Below are positions 36,305 to 46,202 of a stretch of 64,000 nt of DNA, in pieces; the first letter of the stretch is position 1; every line of letters starts with the position of its first letter. A program made the position numbers and the translations under genes. Location of the stretch: positions 62,001-126,000 of the forward strand of contig RPFO01000253.1 in NCBI GenBank assembly GCA_009746045.1, in the 5' to 3' direction. Source of the stretch: Mesostigma viride (lineage: Eukaryota; Streptophyta; Mesostigmatophyceae; Mesostigmatales; Mesostigmataceae). The notes beneath the pieces were generated by a model, which did not search any database, had not been told where the DNA came from, and saw only the letters and a program-made list of their open reading frames with translations.

Positions 36305-37488
36305 GGTAGCTTGATAGGAACGCGGCGCCGGATTGCTTTCCCCACTAAGTAAGCAGAAAGGAATCAACCCAGCGATGGTATGACTCCGATACAGACGGCC
36401 AATGGTATGGCTCCCAAACCTTGCGCAACGCGTGCAAGGCAACGAATTTGGCTTCTCGGCAGTGCACAGTGTCGAAAAGAGAAACGAGAGGGGGCCTTCC
36501 AACCGGCCACGTAGCTGGTCCGAACTACTCACGAAACGGAAGTTTTTGCCAAGCTGTACAATTGTGCGCCGCGCGTTGCGGGCACCGGTGGCACGTGATC
36601 CTTATGCCCACCGGTCAGACCGTAGCCCATAGGAGATTCTCGAAGCCGATCGACTGAATCGTTGCTTTTGCAGCGCCGCGTCGCGTCGCGCTGCACCTTT
36701 TGGCATGGCGTCTTTCATAGTCAGGCTGCTGGCTATAATGGCTACTGGCAAGTGGCCAATTATTAATTAAGTTCTAGAGTTATAATTGCTATCTATTGCT
36801 GTAATGGCTTAATAGGCTTTCCTAGAGGTAGAGATATGCGTTGCATATCTGCGGGGATCTGGCGGGAAAAGTGTCATGCACCTGGAGCTGCAGCCTGATC
36901 ATGACTGCTGGCAGTGGCGGCACTGCAGCATTTGCCGTACGACCAGCATTTTTTTGTGGTCACAACCCATGGCACACAGCAGCTCTGCCAAAAACGGCCT
37001 CCAATCCTGCTGGTTAGTACCGTTGTGGCTACCGTCGCCCCGGCAGCTCCCACTTGGCAGAAGCCGGCGTTCCCGCGCCATTGACCTAATGGTGGTGCTG
37101 ACGTACCTACGCGTGGTGCTGACGTCGTGCTGACGGCTTCAATTTACCCAAACGTCATCATATCGAAGACGCGGCCCGCAACTGCCCGAACTTTTGCTGA
37201 CCAGTCAGAATGACGCACTGACTGAGAGCCAGACTGACACTTCTTCTGCCAGAACCGAAACGGAGATTTGGTTTTGATTGGACCGACTCCCGGAGTGTTC
37301 TGCTGCAGCCTAGGTGCAAGGCGTTACAAGTGTCTGCTAGGCTGTAGATATCTTCCCCCGGTTGTACAGGTGGCAGTGTTACAGGCGCGAAAATTCTGAG
37401 ACAGTGGACCCCCAACAACGCGTCCGCCAGGCGTCCGCCACTAAAATTATTACGGACCTCGGTGACTGACACAATGCAGTAAATACGC
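36305..37488. other. ABC1K upstream region, no gene seen
   Basis: Should hold the ABC1K promoter and 5' UTR close to 36,304. GCGTCGCGTCGCGCTGC occurs at about 36,675. Beyond that there are only short open frames. Confidence 0.4.
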
Positions 37489-38253
37489 GTGTGCCTGACA
37501 AGGGGTGGCTGCCAGGCACGAGTCACGAGCACGACTCTCGAGCGCGATCCTGTCGTGCCTTTTTATCCACCACCTGCGCATGCAGTCCTGCACAGCCAAA
37601 GCGCATGCAGCACGAATTCGTCATCCTTCGCTTCCGTGCAAACGGGAAGCGGAAAACCGGCACACGGTTTTAAGGATTTTTTACTGGTCATGGGGTGCGC
37701 GCGGCTTGCACGCGTTTTCTTGAAAATGCCTTTTTTCCGCAAGATATTTTTCTTGCCGGCTCCCTGCAGCGTCGCCGCTTTTGGCCCCCCTGCAGATCTG
37801 CAAAACAGCCGAATTGCGAGTCCAGGCCATTCCCGCAGGCATATGCCGGAGATGGCATCTTTTAATTGCGAGCAGTTAAACAGTGACCAGCCAGCGGTAT
37901 TGCTGGACCAAGCCCCAGCCTTACGGCTCAGAGAACTGGGGTTACATGAAGTCGCTGCCCGCAGCTGGTCTCTGGCGGATGAGCGGCTTATGCCGAGGGG
38001 CATCAAGTCGTGCATGGCGAGGCGGGAGATTGAGTCCTTTAAGGCGTTTTTAATAGCGGGGCATGCTTCCCTGCACGAACAGGGATTAGACTCCCCGTTA
38101 ACCTCTAGCCAAACGTCCGCCGCCAGTCCCAGCTCTAAGGTCGAATCGAGTAGACAAATATTATGCCGTCGCAGTTCAACGTGGGATGGGACACCGATGC
38201 CACCGCTTCCCGTCCCTGCCTTTCCTGTCGTCGACTCTAAAAGGCGACGATAA
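37489..38253 (+). other. Overlapping long open frames on both strands, unrecognised
   Basis: A 254-codon open frame (GTG start at 37,489) overlaps a 231-codon frame on the minus strand (38,258-37,563). I recognise neither product. The plus product is Ser/Ala-rich with no evident domain; the minus product has a Lys/Arg-rich C-terminal half (about residues 170-200). Codon use favours neither clearly. It could be one real gene or exon, or a transposon fragment. This is the longest unexplained open region between ABC1K and VPS28. Confidence 0.3.
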
Positions 38254-38258
38254 AGCAC

Positions 38259-39204
38259 CAGTCATGCATATGCTGCTTCTATCGCAAAGCCATTCCAGCT
38301 GTCCACGTTATAGGTCTATTCAATCAGTGGTGTATTATTTTATTGCCGCAGCGCTAGCTGTGCAGGACTGCAAGAGCTGAAAGGCTATAAGCAGCTGCAT
38401 CCTGGCCGTGGTGTTAGGCCAAGCGTGCTACGATCCAGTTATCTCGCTGGATATATATTTTTGAGTCCTGAGGTGCCGGGAAATCTCGAAATTGTTTCCC
38501 TTTATTTTGTCCGCCTGTGAGTTCATTGGCACAGGCGATCACACTTACCTTTGATTTCTTCATGCCGGCCGCGGGAGCGCTCATCATGGGATGGGTGCAC
38601 TGGCTGGCACCATCAGTATTTTTGCGGTCGATTTCTACCTCCTGCATGTGTGCAAGATGCTGAGGTCGTTATCACTGTCTATCGTCATGCGCGTTTTAAT
38701 TTTCCTTGAGTTCTGTTGGCATCGCGCCTGGCTCTTGATGAAAACATGCGGCCTTTTGTCGCAGCTTCCTTCATATCGATCCCAATGAAACCTTGGGTGT
38801 GAGGAAGGGAAGTCAAGATGTAACTGTACATTACCGAGGGTTGGGGGCCATTCCCCCTGGACTTCAATGCTGAGCATGTCAGCCTGTTTACATGCAGTCT
38901 GCACTGTCGGCACTGCGTAGTGTTGGCTCCGGCCTATAAACTGAATGCCAGCTGTCGGTTGGTGTATTAACATGCTGTACACTTAGTGTGCTGATTGCTG
39001 AACAGACCACATACAGCGATGATGTCGGTGTTACTAGGGGTATAGAAGGCAGTGCTAATTACTACCTTTGAGATTCAACAAATTTTGTAGAACATGGGCA
39101 CGGAAGCGTGTGCAACGCAACAGCCGCCTATACATATTTTAGATTGCTCATCATTAAATAAATATATATTTCAGATTGCGATGTTGCTTGTGGTGCATAT
39201 TAAT
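38259..39204. other. No gene seen
   Basis: AT-balanced sequence with short open frames only. No similarity to other repeats of the window was noticed. Confidence 0.4.
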
Positions 39205-39245
39205 GAATTATTTAATTAGAAACGTAACTCCGTTGGGAGTAAAAA
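39205..39245 (-). mobile_element. Solo LINE 3' tail
   Basis: On the minus strand it reads ACTCCCAACGGAGTTACGTT then TCTAATTAAATAATTCATTA. This matches the extreme 3' end of the insertion at 56,447-57,461 (ACTCCCAACGGAGTTATGTT then CCTAATCAATTAATT). It is probably an almost fully truncated insertion of that family. I did not find a convincing target-site duplication. Confidence 0.6.
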
Positions 39246-40495
39246 TTAAGGGGACGTGGCGCGCCGAATATTTTCCGCGCGAAAAAATTCGCGGTACCAG
39301 CCGTACCGTGAAAAGTGGGTGCACCGTGCGCGCACCCCTTGCGGAAGTGGTCATGGCGACTGCGTTTAGGCGAAACTAGCAATGTAGGGCTAGAGAAATG
39401 CAAAAAAAATGCTCGAATGTTGAAGAAGATGATTTCATGATGTTGGGTTGTGGCGGCAAGTAGCTGGTTTATAATATCGCTGCTTTCTTTTACTGCCATC
39501 GGCATGGGGGTTAAACTGCATTTTTTGGTCGCGCGGAATAAAATAGAATTCGTGATAGCGGCAGTAAATTCGCAGTTTTGGGGGCCTTTTTGACCCTCAA
39601 GGATGCATTAATATCGGTAGCATCGAATTCCAAACCGAACTGGTGCTTTTTGCTACATTTTCGGCCATTGTCGGTAAGTAATTCTTCAGGCCTGCGCAGT
39701 GCGTGTCGGAACCTTCCATGGAAGAACGGCCGTTGTTGCGCGCCTGAGCGAGGGATCTGCGAGGGCAAGGTATAGATTTGTCGCGAATGTTATGTGCTAT
39801 CAGTTCTTTCTTCTATGAGCTCATCGTTCGAAGGTTTTTGCGTTCTGTTTTGGCCGTTTCCGCCAGCTAGCTCGCTGTTGCTTGCCGAATACCTGGCAGC
39901 TTTAGATTGTTTTCGTTGATGTCGTGGTTAGGGCCGCTTCAGTCGAAGCCTATAGCTTCTCGGGAAGGTTTAAGGCATTTCATAAAACGTGTTCTGGCAA
40001 GGATGGTGTGCGTATGGACGCTTCTTGTTGTGTTAGAGTGACGCACCCTCTCTTCGCAGCGGCATCACAGCGCTCATGCGCTGGAGGGCCGCCAATGGTT
40101 TCTTTCCATTTTATCGTGCAGGGGAGGAAGTGTTTTATTGACGATCATGTTGGAGATATTGCATTTGTGTGACTGCATGTAGATAGCTGCCACCAATGGT
40201 TTATTTGAGCTTTCCCTTGATATGATGATGTGAAAAGACTGCAATGTGCTGAGCCAACCATGGTTGACATGGTTGACTGCAATCACTGCATGCCATCGTT
40301 GTATGCCATGATCTCCTTGGTTCCTTGCCCTCCATAGTTCCAGTTTGTTGCCCATCTCAGGTATAGGGCAGTGAAGGAGTTGTTGCTGTGTTGATTAGCT
40401 TGGTTGGCATAAACCTTACACTCTAACCTGGGAGAAACATAGAAAATGCTGGTTAGGCATTTTAGTGCCATCATCATTATTGCTATACACATGCT
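39246..40495. other. No gene seen
   Basis: AT-richer stretch with short open frames of 60-115 codons that resemble nothing I know. Confidence 0.4.
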
Positions 40496-40508
40496 TATAT
40501 GTCTGGCC

Positions 40509-41074
40509 CCCAACCACCGGCCTGACATCGTGGTGCTGGACTTTGAGGGGGGTGGCCGGCATCTGCTTATTGACGTTTCGGTGGCGCGGCCCTTGGCTCT
40601 TAGCCACGTGGCTGGGGCCTCCCTCACGGCAGGTTACACGGCGGACCGGGCGGAGCGGGCCAAGCTCCTGGCCTACGGCGACGTCGGGCACCATCGTGTG
40701 GTGCCCTTTGTCCTGGAGGAGTTTGGGGCCATGGGGCCCCTGACCTCCGCCTTCTTCAAGGAGTGTTGCCGGCTCCGGGAGGACCGGCTGGACCTGGAGG
40801 GCCAGCGGGCCCCATGGTCGGCGCGGACCTGGACGTCATATTGGCGTCAGCGCTTGTCGGTGGCGCTGACTCGGGCCATGGCTGACATCATGCTCCGCCG
40901 TACGCGGGCTGATTTTGCGGTGCAGCAGGGCTATTAGGTTCCTCCCGTTAGGCGTTTCCATTGGTCTTATCGTAGTATAGAGCTTTGACATGGCTCTGTA
41001 TATAGGTTTATAGCTGGGCGTTTGCTTTGGTTTGAGTGATTTCACTCTGCTGTAAGTAATTATTATATTTTTAA
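40509..41074 (+). mobile_element. 566-bp 5'-truncated LINE insertion with target-site duplication
   Basis: Flanked by TATATGTCTGGCC at 40,496-40,508 and 41,075-41,087, a 13-bp target-site duplication. An uninterrupted frame from the 5' border to a stop at 40,935-40,937 encodes the C-terminal part of a LINE polyprotein: PDIVVLDFEGGGRHLLIDVS, AERAKLLAYGDVGHHRVVPF and LRRTRADFAVQQGY. The 3' UTR ends GTAAGTAATTATTATATTTT plus TAA. The open frame and clean duplications suggest a fairly young insertion. Shorter copies with the same tail occur at 21,990-22,072 and 32,256-32,281. Confidence 0.92.
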
Positions 41075-41087
41075 TATATGTCTGGCC

Positions 41088-42115
41088 ATGCTCGAGGGAC
41101 GGTGAAAGTGTATGAGGTGTGTGGCCACCCCTTTGTACTTCACAACATATTCAGCATGTATTTGATGCATGTTGGATGGCATGTAAAGTGTGATTGTGTC
41201 AACTTGGTTACTTAGTGGTCCTTAGCGCCTGTCAGGTGGTCGTCTAGGAAACCCATCAGTGCGTGTCACAGTGTCCCCAAACCTTGAGCATGTGTCGTCA
41301 TCAGTGTGCAAGAGTTATTTATATGTGCTTTTGGTCATAGATTTGCTGAGTTCTAATCATGAAGTTTACAAGGTAACCTTGGGTTGACTAATGTGTATGC
41401 TCTCTTGGCATGTATGCCTAACGATCGTGTTGCTATGCTTGGGCTGGCAAGGTTGGCCATGCCGAGGGCAGGTGAGGGCAGATGAGGTGCCTAGCTGTTT
41501 GCTTATGTATTGTGATCGAGTAGGGCATGCTTTCAGGCTTTTTGGATGGAAAACATCATGCCTAACTGGCCTTGTACAAAGAAAAACCTCCTTTAGCTTA
41601 TGTTCCTGAGGTTTTAGCACGTTAATTTAACTTTATAACTTGAGCTAGACTTGTCGGAATGACCTGGAACTTAGAAGACAGTTGTCCCCCTGTTAGACGG
41701 ATTTTCGCTGCAGAAAAAAATATTTTTTTGACGTGTTTATAAAAAGTTATTCCCAATGTCCGGTAAAAAAAGGGTCGTTTTGCGGGGAAATTAATAACTG
41801 TTCGAGGTTTTGCCCTTTCCATGATGTAAATAGCTCAGCAAGCTACAAACTCAGGGAACTAAAAACGCTGCAGGCAGTTTTGCAAATAAATGTGTGCATT
41901 GGCTGGGGCATACCCAGCCCCAATTAGCGTCTTTTGCTATTTATAGCGCATTATTGGTGTATATATGGGGGTAGTACCCCCAACAAGTGCATGGACAACT
42001 CACTAGAGATGTTATTTAGTGCCCCCAATCATAACTTAGCGTTGTGCAAATGAATTTCAAGTGATATTAATTAGCATAGGTCAGTTTTTAAGGGTTTTGG
42101 GGTGCCACCTCCCCT
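41088..42115. other. No gene seen
   Basis: AT-rich sequence between two LINE pieces. Only short unremarkable open frames; no repeat was recognised. Confidence 0.4.
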
Positions 42116-43680
42116 TAAATTAAATTAAATTATATCATGCCTCCGTGGGGAGGTCATGTAGCACATATTTCATGATGGATGGGGTGGAGGAAGCCGCGTG
42201 ATCGAACTATCCTAACTCTATCTAGAAAAGCCTAACTACACTACTCATCAAAACGCCTCCTCCGCTTGTGGGGAGGTGGCTTGCCCACAGGGTCGGGCGT
42301 GTGCGCCTTGACAATCTTCTTCCACCGCGTCTTGTCCTGCATGGCAGTCCAAAGACGGGAGAGAGAGTGGATGCGGTGCTCAAACTGGGCTGGGACCACT
42401 AGGTCGTCCAGCAACATCTGAACGTAGTTCGTGACAGGTTTCCCTACCCTTTTGGGAATGTCCTCGGGGCCAGGCCAGGGCAGAATGTGCCGCCCTGGCT
42501 GTCCAAGCCGCTGGGGGCCGGCCAGACCAAGGGTGTTGTCGACCTGGCTGGTGCGGGCAAGGTGTCCTACAAATGCTATCCTACGCTGCCTAATCTCGTC
42601 CGAAACACGAGGCATGCCATGATACAAAGACTCTGATGACGGACGCTCGGAAAAACCTACGCTAAGGACCTGCCTATGGTATTGCACTGGTTGTATTGCA
42701 CCCACAGTGTTGCGCCCCGGCACCATGCCGTGGAGAGAGCGCTCTGTGGCCTGCCCACCTGCGGCAGTGAGAGAAGCTAGGGCGCCCTCCCTCCTTCTCG
42801 CTGTGTATAAAGGGTTGAAGGTTCCTTTACTCTGTATTGGCACCCACGTGACGCAGTCACGTGCTTATTATAATTAATTAATTCAGGACCTGCCGGCCGG
42901 AGCATCCTATAAATGGTGCCGTCTAGCCTAGCTGCCAGTTTGGGTGGGAGGGTCCACGCCTCGGCGCCATACGTGAGCACCGTGAGGACGAGGACCTTGA
43001 AGAGCATGCGCTTGCGGTGCCCGTCCAGTCCCTTCGAGCGCCAGTAAGGTGTGAGCGAACGGAGCTTCCAAGGCCCAGGCAAGGCCGATGCGGGTGTCCA
43101 CATATCGTCGGCGGTGTCAGGAAGCCAGCTCCCCAACAGCTTGAAGCGGTCGCGGAACGGGACCTCCGTCCCGTCGAGCAGGCGCGGCAGCGATGGTTTA
43201 CTGGATGCCCCTATCACCATCGCCTCAGTTTTGACACTAATCTCCAGCCCCACCGCCCGCGCCTCCAGGCCCAGGCAGTCCAGCCAGGTCTGAATGTGCT
43301 CGGGGCTCTCGATGAGGGTGGTATCATCCGCATAAATCAGGTCGGCAAGGCGGTAACCAGGTCTAACCCCGCCGTGCTCTTTCACGTTAAGGATGTCCAA
43401 GCCTGGCTCGAACCCCTTAAGAGCAGTAAAGCGCGCACGTGCCCGGCGCATGACGTGATCCACGACAATAATTCGAACAGGTATGGGGACAGGACACAAC
43501 CTTGCCACACCCCGTGGTGAAGGGGGAATGGTGGAGTGGTGCCCTCCGCAGTCCGCACTACTGCCTCATGCCTGTGAGCCCTCATACAGTCGGCGAATGG
43601 CAGCAATAAACGCAGGTGGTACCCGATCCAGAGCTAGGCCTGGCCCAAAGAGCCTCCCAGAGAACCGTGGGAGTAAGAAG
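42116..43680 (-). pseudogene. 5'-truncated LINE with YADD reverse transcriptase
   Basis: On the minus strand a reverse transcriptase is split over two frames: PFPLHHGVWQGCVLSPYLFE (about 43,530-43,470), then PGYRLADLIYADDTTLIESP (about 43,360-43,300) with the catalytic YADD. A thumb-like region AEAWTLPPKLAARLDGTIYR follows (about 42,950). After an interruption at 42,776-42,895 the C-terminal part continues with RRIAFVGHLAR, LLDDLVVPAQFEHRIHSLSR and HTPDPVGKPPPHKRRRRFDE, stop at 42,241-42,243. The 3' UTR ends in repeated AATTA units at 42,116-42,133. Same family as 22,136-24,320. A frameshift near 43,470 and the insert make it inactive. Confidence 0.88.
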
Positions 43681-43682
43681 CG

Positions 43683-43935
43683 TTGGGAGTAAATGTAGCA
43701 CATATATCCCAGAGAAGGGGCATATGGCTTTTAATACATTCTAAGCTACTCCCAGCAAGGGTGGGAATGTAAACGACACTTGCTCGGGGTGCACAAGGGC
43801 ACCTGCACCCCCATGATCTATCAAGCTATGCCCAGTTAAGAGGGAGCCTGTCATGGGGAGGGACGATCAACATGGCTAGACAAAAGCTAAGGCATGGGTT
43901 CTCAGCAGAGAGTGGCTCTCTGCGTAGTCGCAGCA
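43683..43935 (-). repeat. LINE 3' UTR fragment
   Basis: This 250-bp stretch is the reverse complement, roughly 85 percent identical by eye, of 57,190-57,440, the 3' UTR of the insertion at 56,447-57,461. Shared words include GTAGCTTAGAATGTATT and GCCATATGCCCCTTCTCTGG. It is an older copy next to the other LINE. Confidence 0.85.
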
Positions 43936-44529
43936 TAAATATATATTAAAGCTAGGCATCATCTGGTGTGGTGCGCGTCATGGGCACACATGTAATGACT
44001 AATTAATGCTCATGAATCAGCTGGTATAGTGCCTACATAGTAGGCGTGCATGTACAAGGCCACTGGACCTATTAGAACTATAGACAGACCCAGAACTGGC
44101 GCGGCGCCACGGCACCGGCCCCTAAAAGGTCAACCTATAGGACCAAAATAACTAGTCCAATTCACACAATAGTCAATATTCACAAAACCCAGTACAACGG
44201 CCACATGGCCTTAGTAATTTATTCCATTGTTACGTCCGACCAAAAGGGCCGGGACGTAACACGCCGCACATTTGAAAGTGCTGTCCTCCGGCTTTTTGCC
44301 TAAAGTTGCACCGTGTGGGCACCGGCAGTTCTTGGACGTTTGGAATCATGGCATTGCTAACGTAATGGCTGACTAGCTAGGCCTTTTCAGTGGTTTTCCA
44401 TTTGCGGGTATTTCCTCGTAAATGGTGGGAGAGCGATCGCAGCAATGGTGCTCACCACTAGACACTCCCGGCCAGTTAGGCTCGAAACACACGCCCTGAT
44501 CAAGCATGCTGTTTCCGGCCCCACCGTCT
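43936..44529. other. No gene seen; small hairpin
   Basis: Contains an inverted repeat at about 44,229-44,262 (GTTACGTCC ... GGGACGTAAC, 9-bp stem). No coding signal. Sequence vocabulary resembles transposon flanks. Confidence 0.4.
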
Positions 44530-44718
44530 AGGTCATCTAGTCGCTCTACACGTAAGCCAGCCATAATTTCAATGCACACGGCTACACATTTCCATCACCA
44601 TTCATCTTCATAACCCTGAACGACTCGAACACATGGACTTGTAAGATAACGGCAGGCTCGAGCTACCATGGTCCGGATTCTCCCGATTTCTGGCCTACGA
44701 TGGTTGTCTCCTTGATAA
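44530..44718 (+). repeat. Dispersed repeat, copy C
   Basis: Near-identical to copy A (15,279-15,462) over its whole length, with a short insertion (CTTGTAA) near 44,640. It also matches copy B (23,467-23,566). Confidence 0.88.
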
Positions 44719-44997
44719 CAACTCGTTCATCAGTGATGACAGCGGACGGCAACAAGCACGACCGGACTATCAATCACTGCCACGGAGCCCTATTAATTTA
44801 TTAATTAAAATCATAGCTCCGTGGGGAGCATATGTACGTTACTAACACGGAGCCCTATATTAGTGATCATAATTAAACGTAGTAGTCGGCGACCCGGCGT
44901 ACAGCAACCTACTCATGACTAGTACCGACCGACTAGATCAGGATATTCAAGATCAAATCATTTTCACAGCTGGCCCCGGTCGGTATCCTATGTAACA

Positions 44998-45500
44998 GGC
45001 TGTTTGCGACAATCCCGGGGCGAGCTATCATGTGCACTGGGGGTGGGGGTTGAGGGTCCGAAGCCCCCCACCCCCTGGTCGGGTATGTAGCACGTCGAGG
45101 GGCAAGGACGGGTGGAGACCCCCCCCCGGCCCCCCTCATTGCCCCCCTTCTGTAGTACTAGCACTGTGCATGAATGGTAACCCTACGTACCGTGCTTAGA
45201 CATCTTGTCTCCTTGATCTTGGATGCCGATTGGTGCTACCTACTGGGCGGTCCTCTGATGGGAAAGAGTGAGGGGTGGGGCATGCACCTGGGGGGGTAGA
45301 GGGCTGGGTGGTGGCAACCCCCCCGCCCGGCCCTGGTACAACGGGTTGAGGGGTAGAAGGGGCGGGTTGAGACCCCTCTGTCAGTCCCCCCCCCCCCCCC
45401 CCAGGTCATCGGATCATCCGAATCATGATGTCGGCTCCGGCTGAAGGGGCCGTTCATAGGGGGTTAGTGGACACTGGCTCCGGGATTGTCGCGAACAGCC
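44998..45500. repeat. Inverted-repeat-bounded G/C-rich segment
   Basis: GGCTGTTTGCGACAATCCCG at 44,998 reappears as the complement of CGGGATTGTCGCGAACAGCC at 45,481-45,500, one mismatch over 20 bp. Between them lie two similar blocks (about 45,030-45,140 and 45,270-45,400) with G runs followed by C runs around GGTTGAGGG and GGAGACCCC/TTGAGACCCC. It could be a small TIR element; no target-site duplication was identified. Confidence 0.55.
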
Positions 45501-46202
45501 GGCCAGCTAAATGGAGCTTGCCCTTCCTAGTGCCCACTACATAGCCTGTAGCCGGTAACGGCTGTCGGCATTAAACACTGCTTCCGGCCGGGGCCCGCCG
45601 GCCGGCCGACCGTAACGAATTGCTAGTCACGCACGGTCTGCTTCTACAGTGCTTCTACTGGGCTCGTGGCCGGGCCGTGACGTCGAACCTAGAATTCGTG
45701 TGTTCGCCCGAATAACGCTGTGGGTTGGACAGAGTTGTGTCCTCACTGTACTGCTGAGAAACGTCCTCAGAGCACTTCTGAAGGACGAGCACAGGCCACC
45801 GAGCAGCAGGCACGCCACGGACTAAAAAAAATATGGCCACTAACGCAAATGTTTGAGGCCTCCAGAACGATGCCAGCGCACGATATATGGCTATTGATGA
45901 CCCTGAAATAGTGGGAGAAATTATGGCTCTTAACGCTGGTTGTGCGTCTCATTCCGGGCTGTCTGCGTAATTATTGAGCTGGGTTTTCGCTGTGATCTTG
46001 TTTCCGAAGGACGCGAAATTGGGGCGGTGTGAGCATCGGCAGCAAATATAGTCTCTTTCGGACCCTACTTTAATAAGGGCCAGAGCATCAGTTTGCCCAG
46101 CTTTTGGTTTCTGCCGGAGGTAGCAAGCTCGCTGGGAGCCGAGGCTACAGGGGGCCAAGTTCTGTCCCACAACCACGAGGTTGTTCCAACAGGGTCAACA
46201 AC
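45501..46202. other. VPS28 upstream region
   Basis: Intergenic. The part next to 46,203 should hold the VPS28 promoter and 5' UTR. No other gene seen. Confidence 0.4.
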
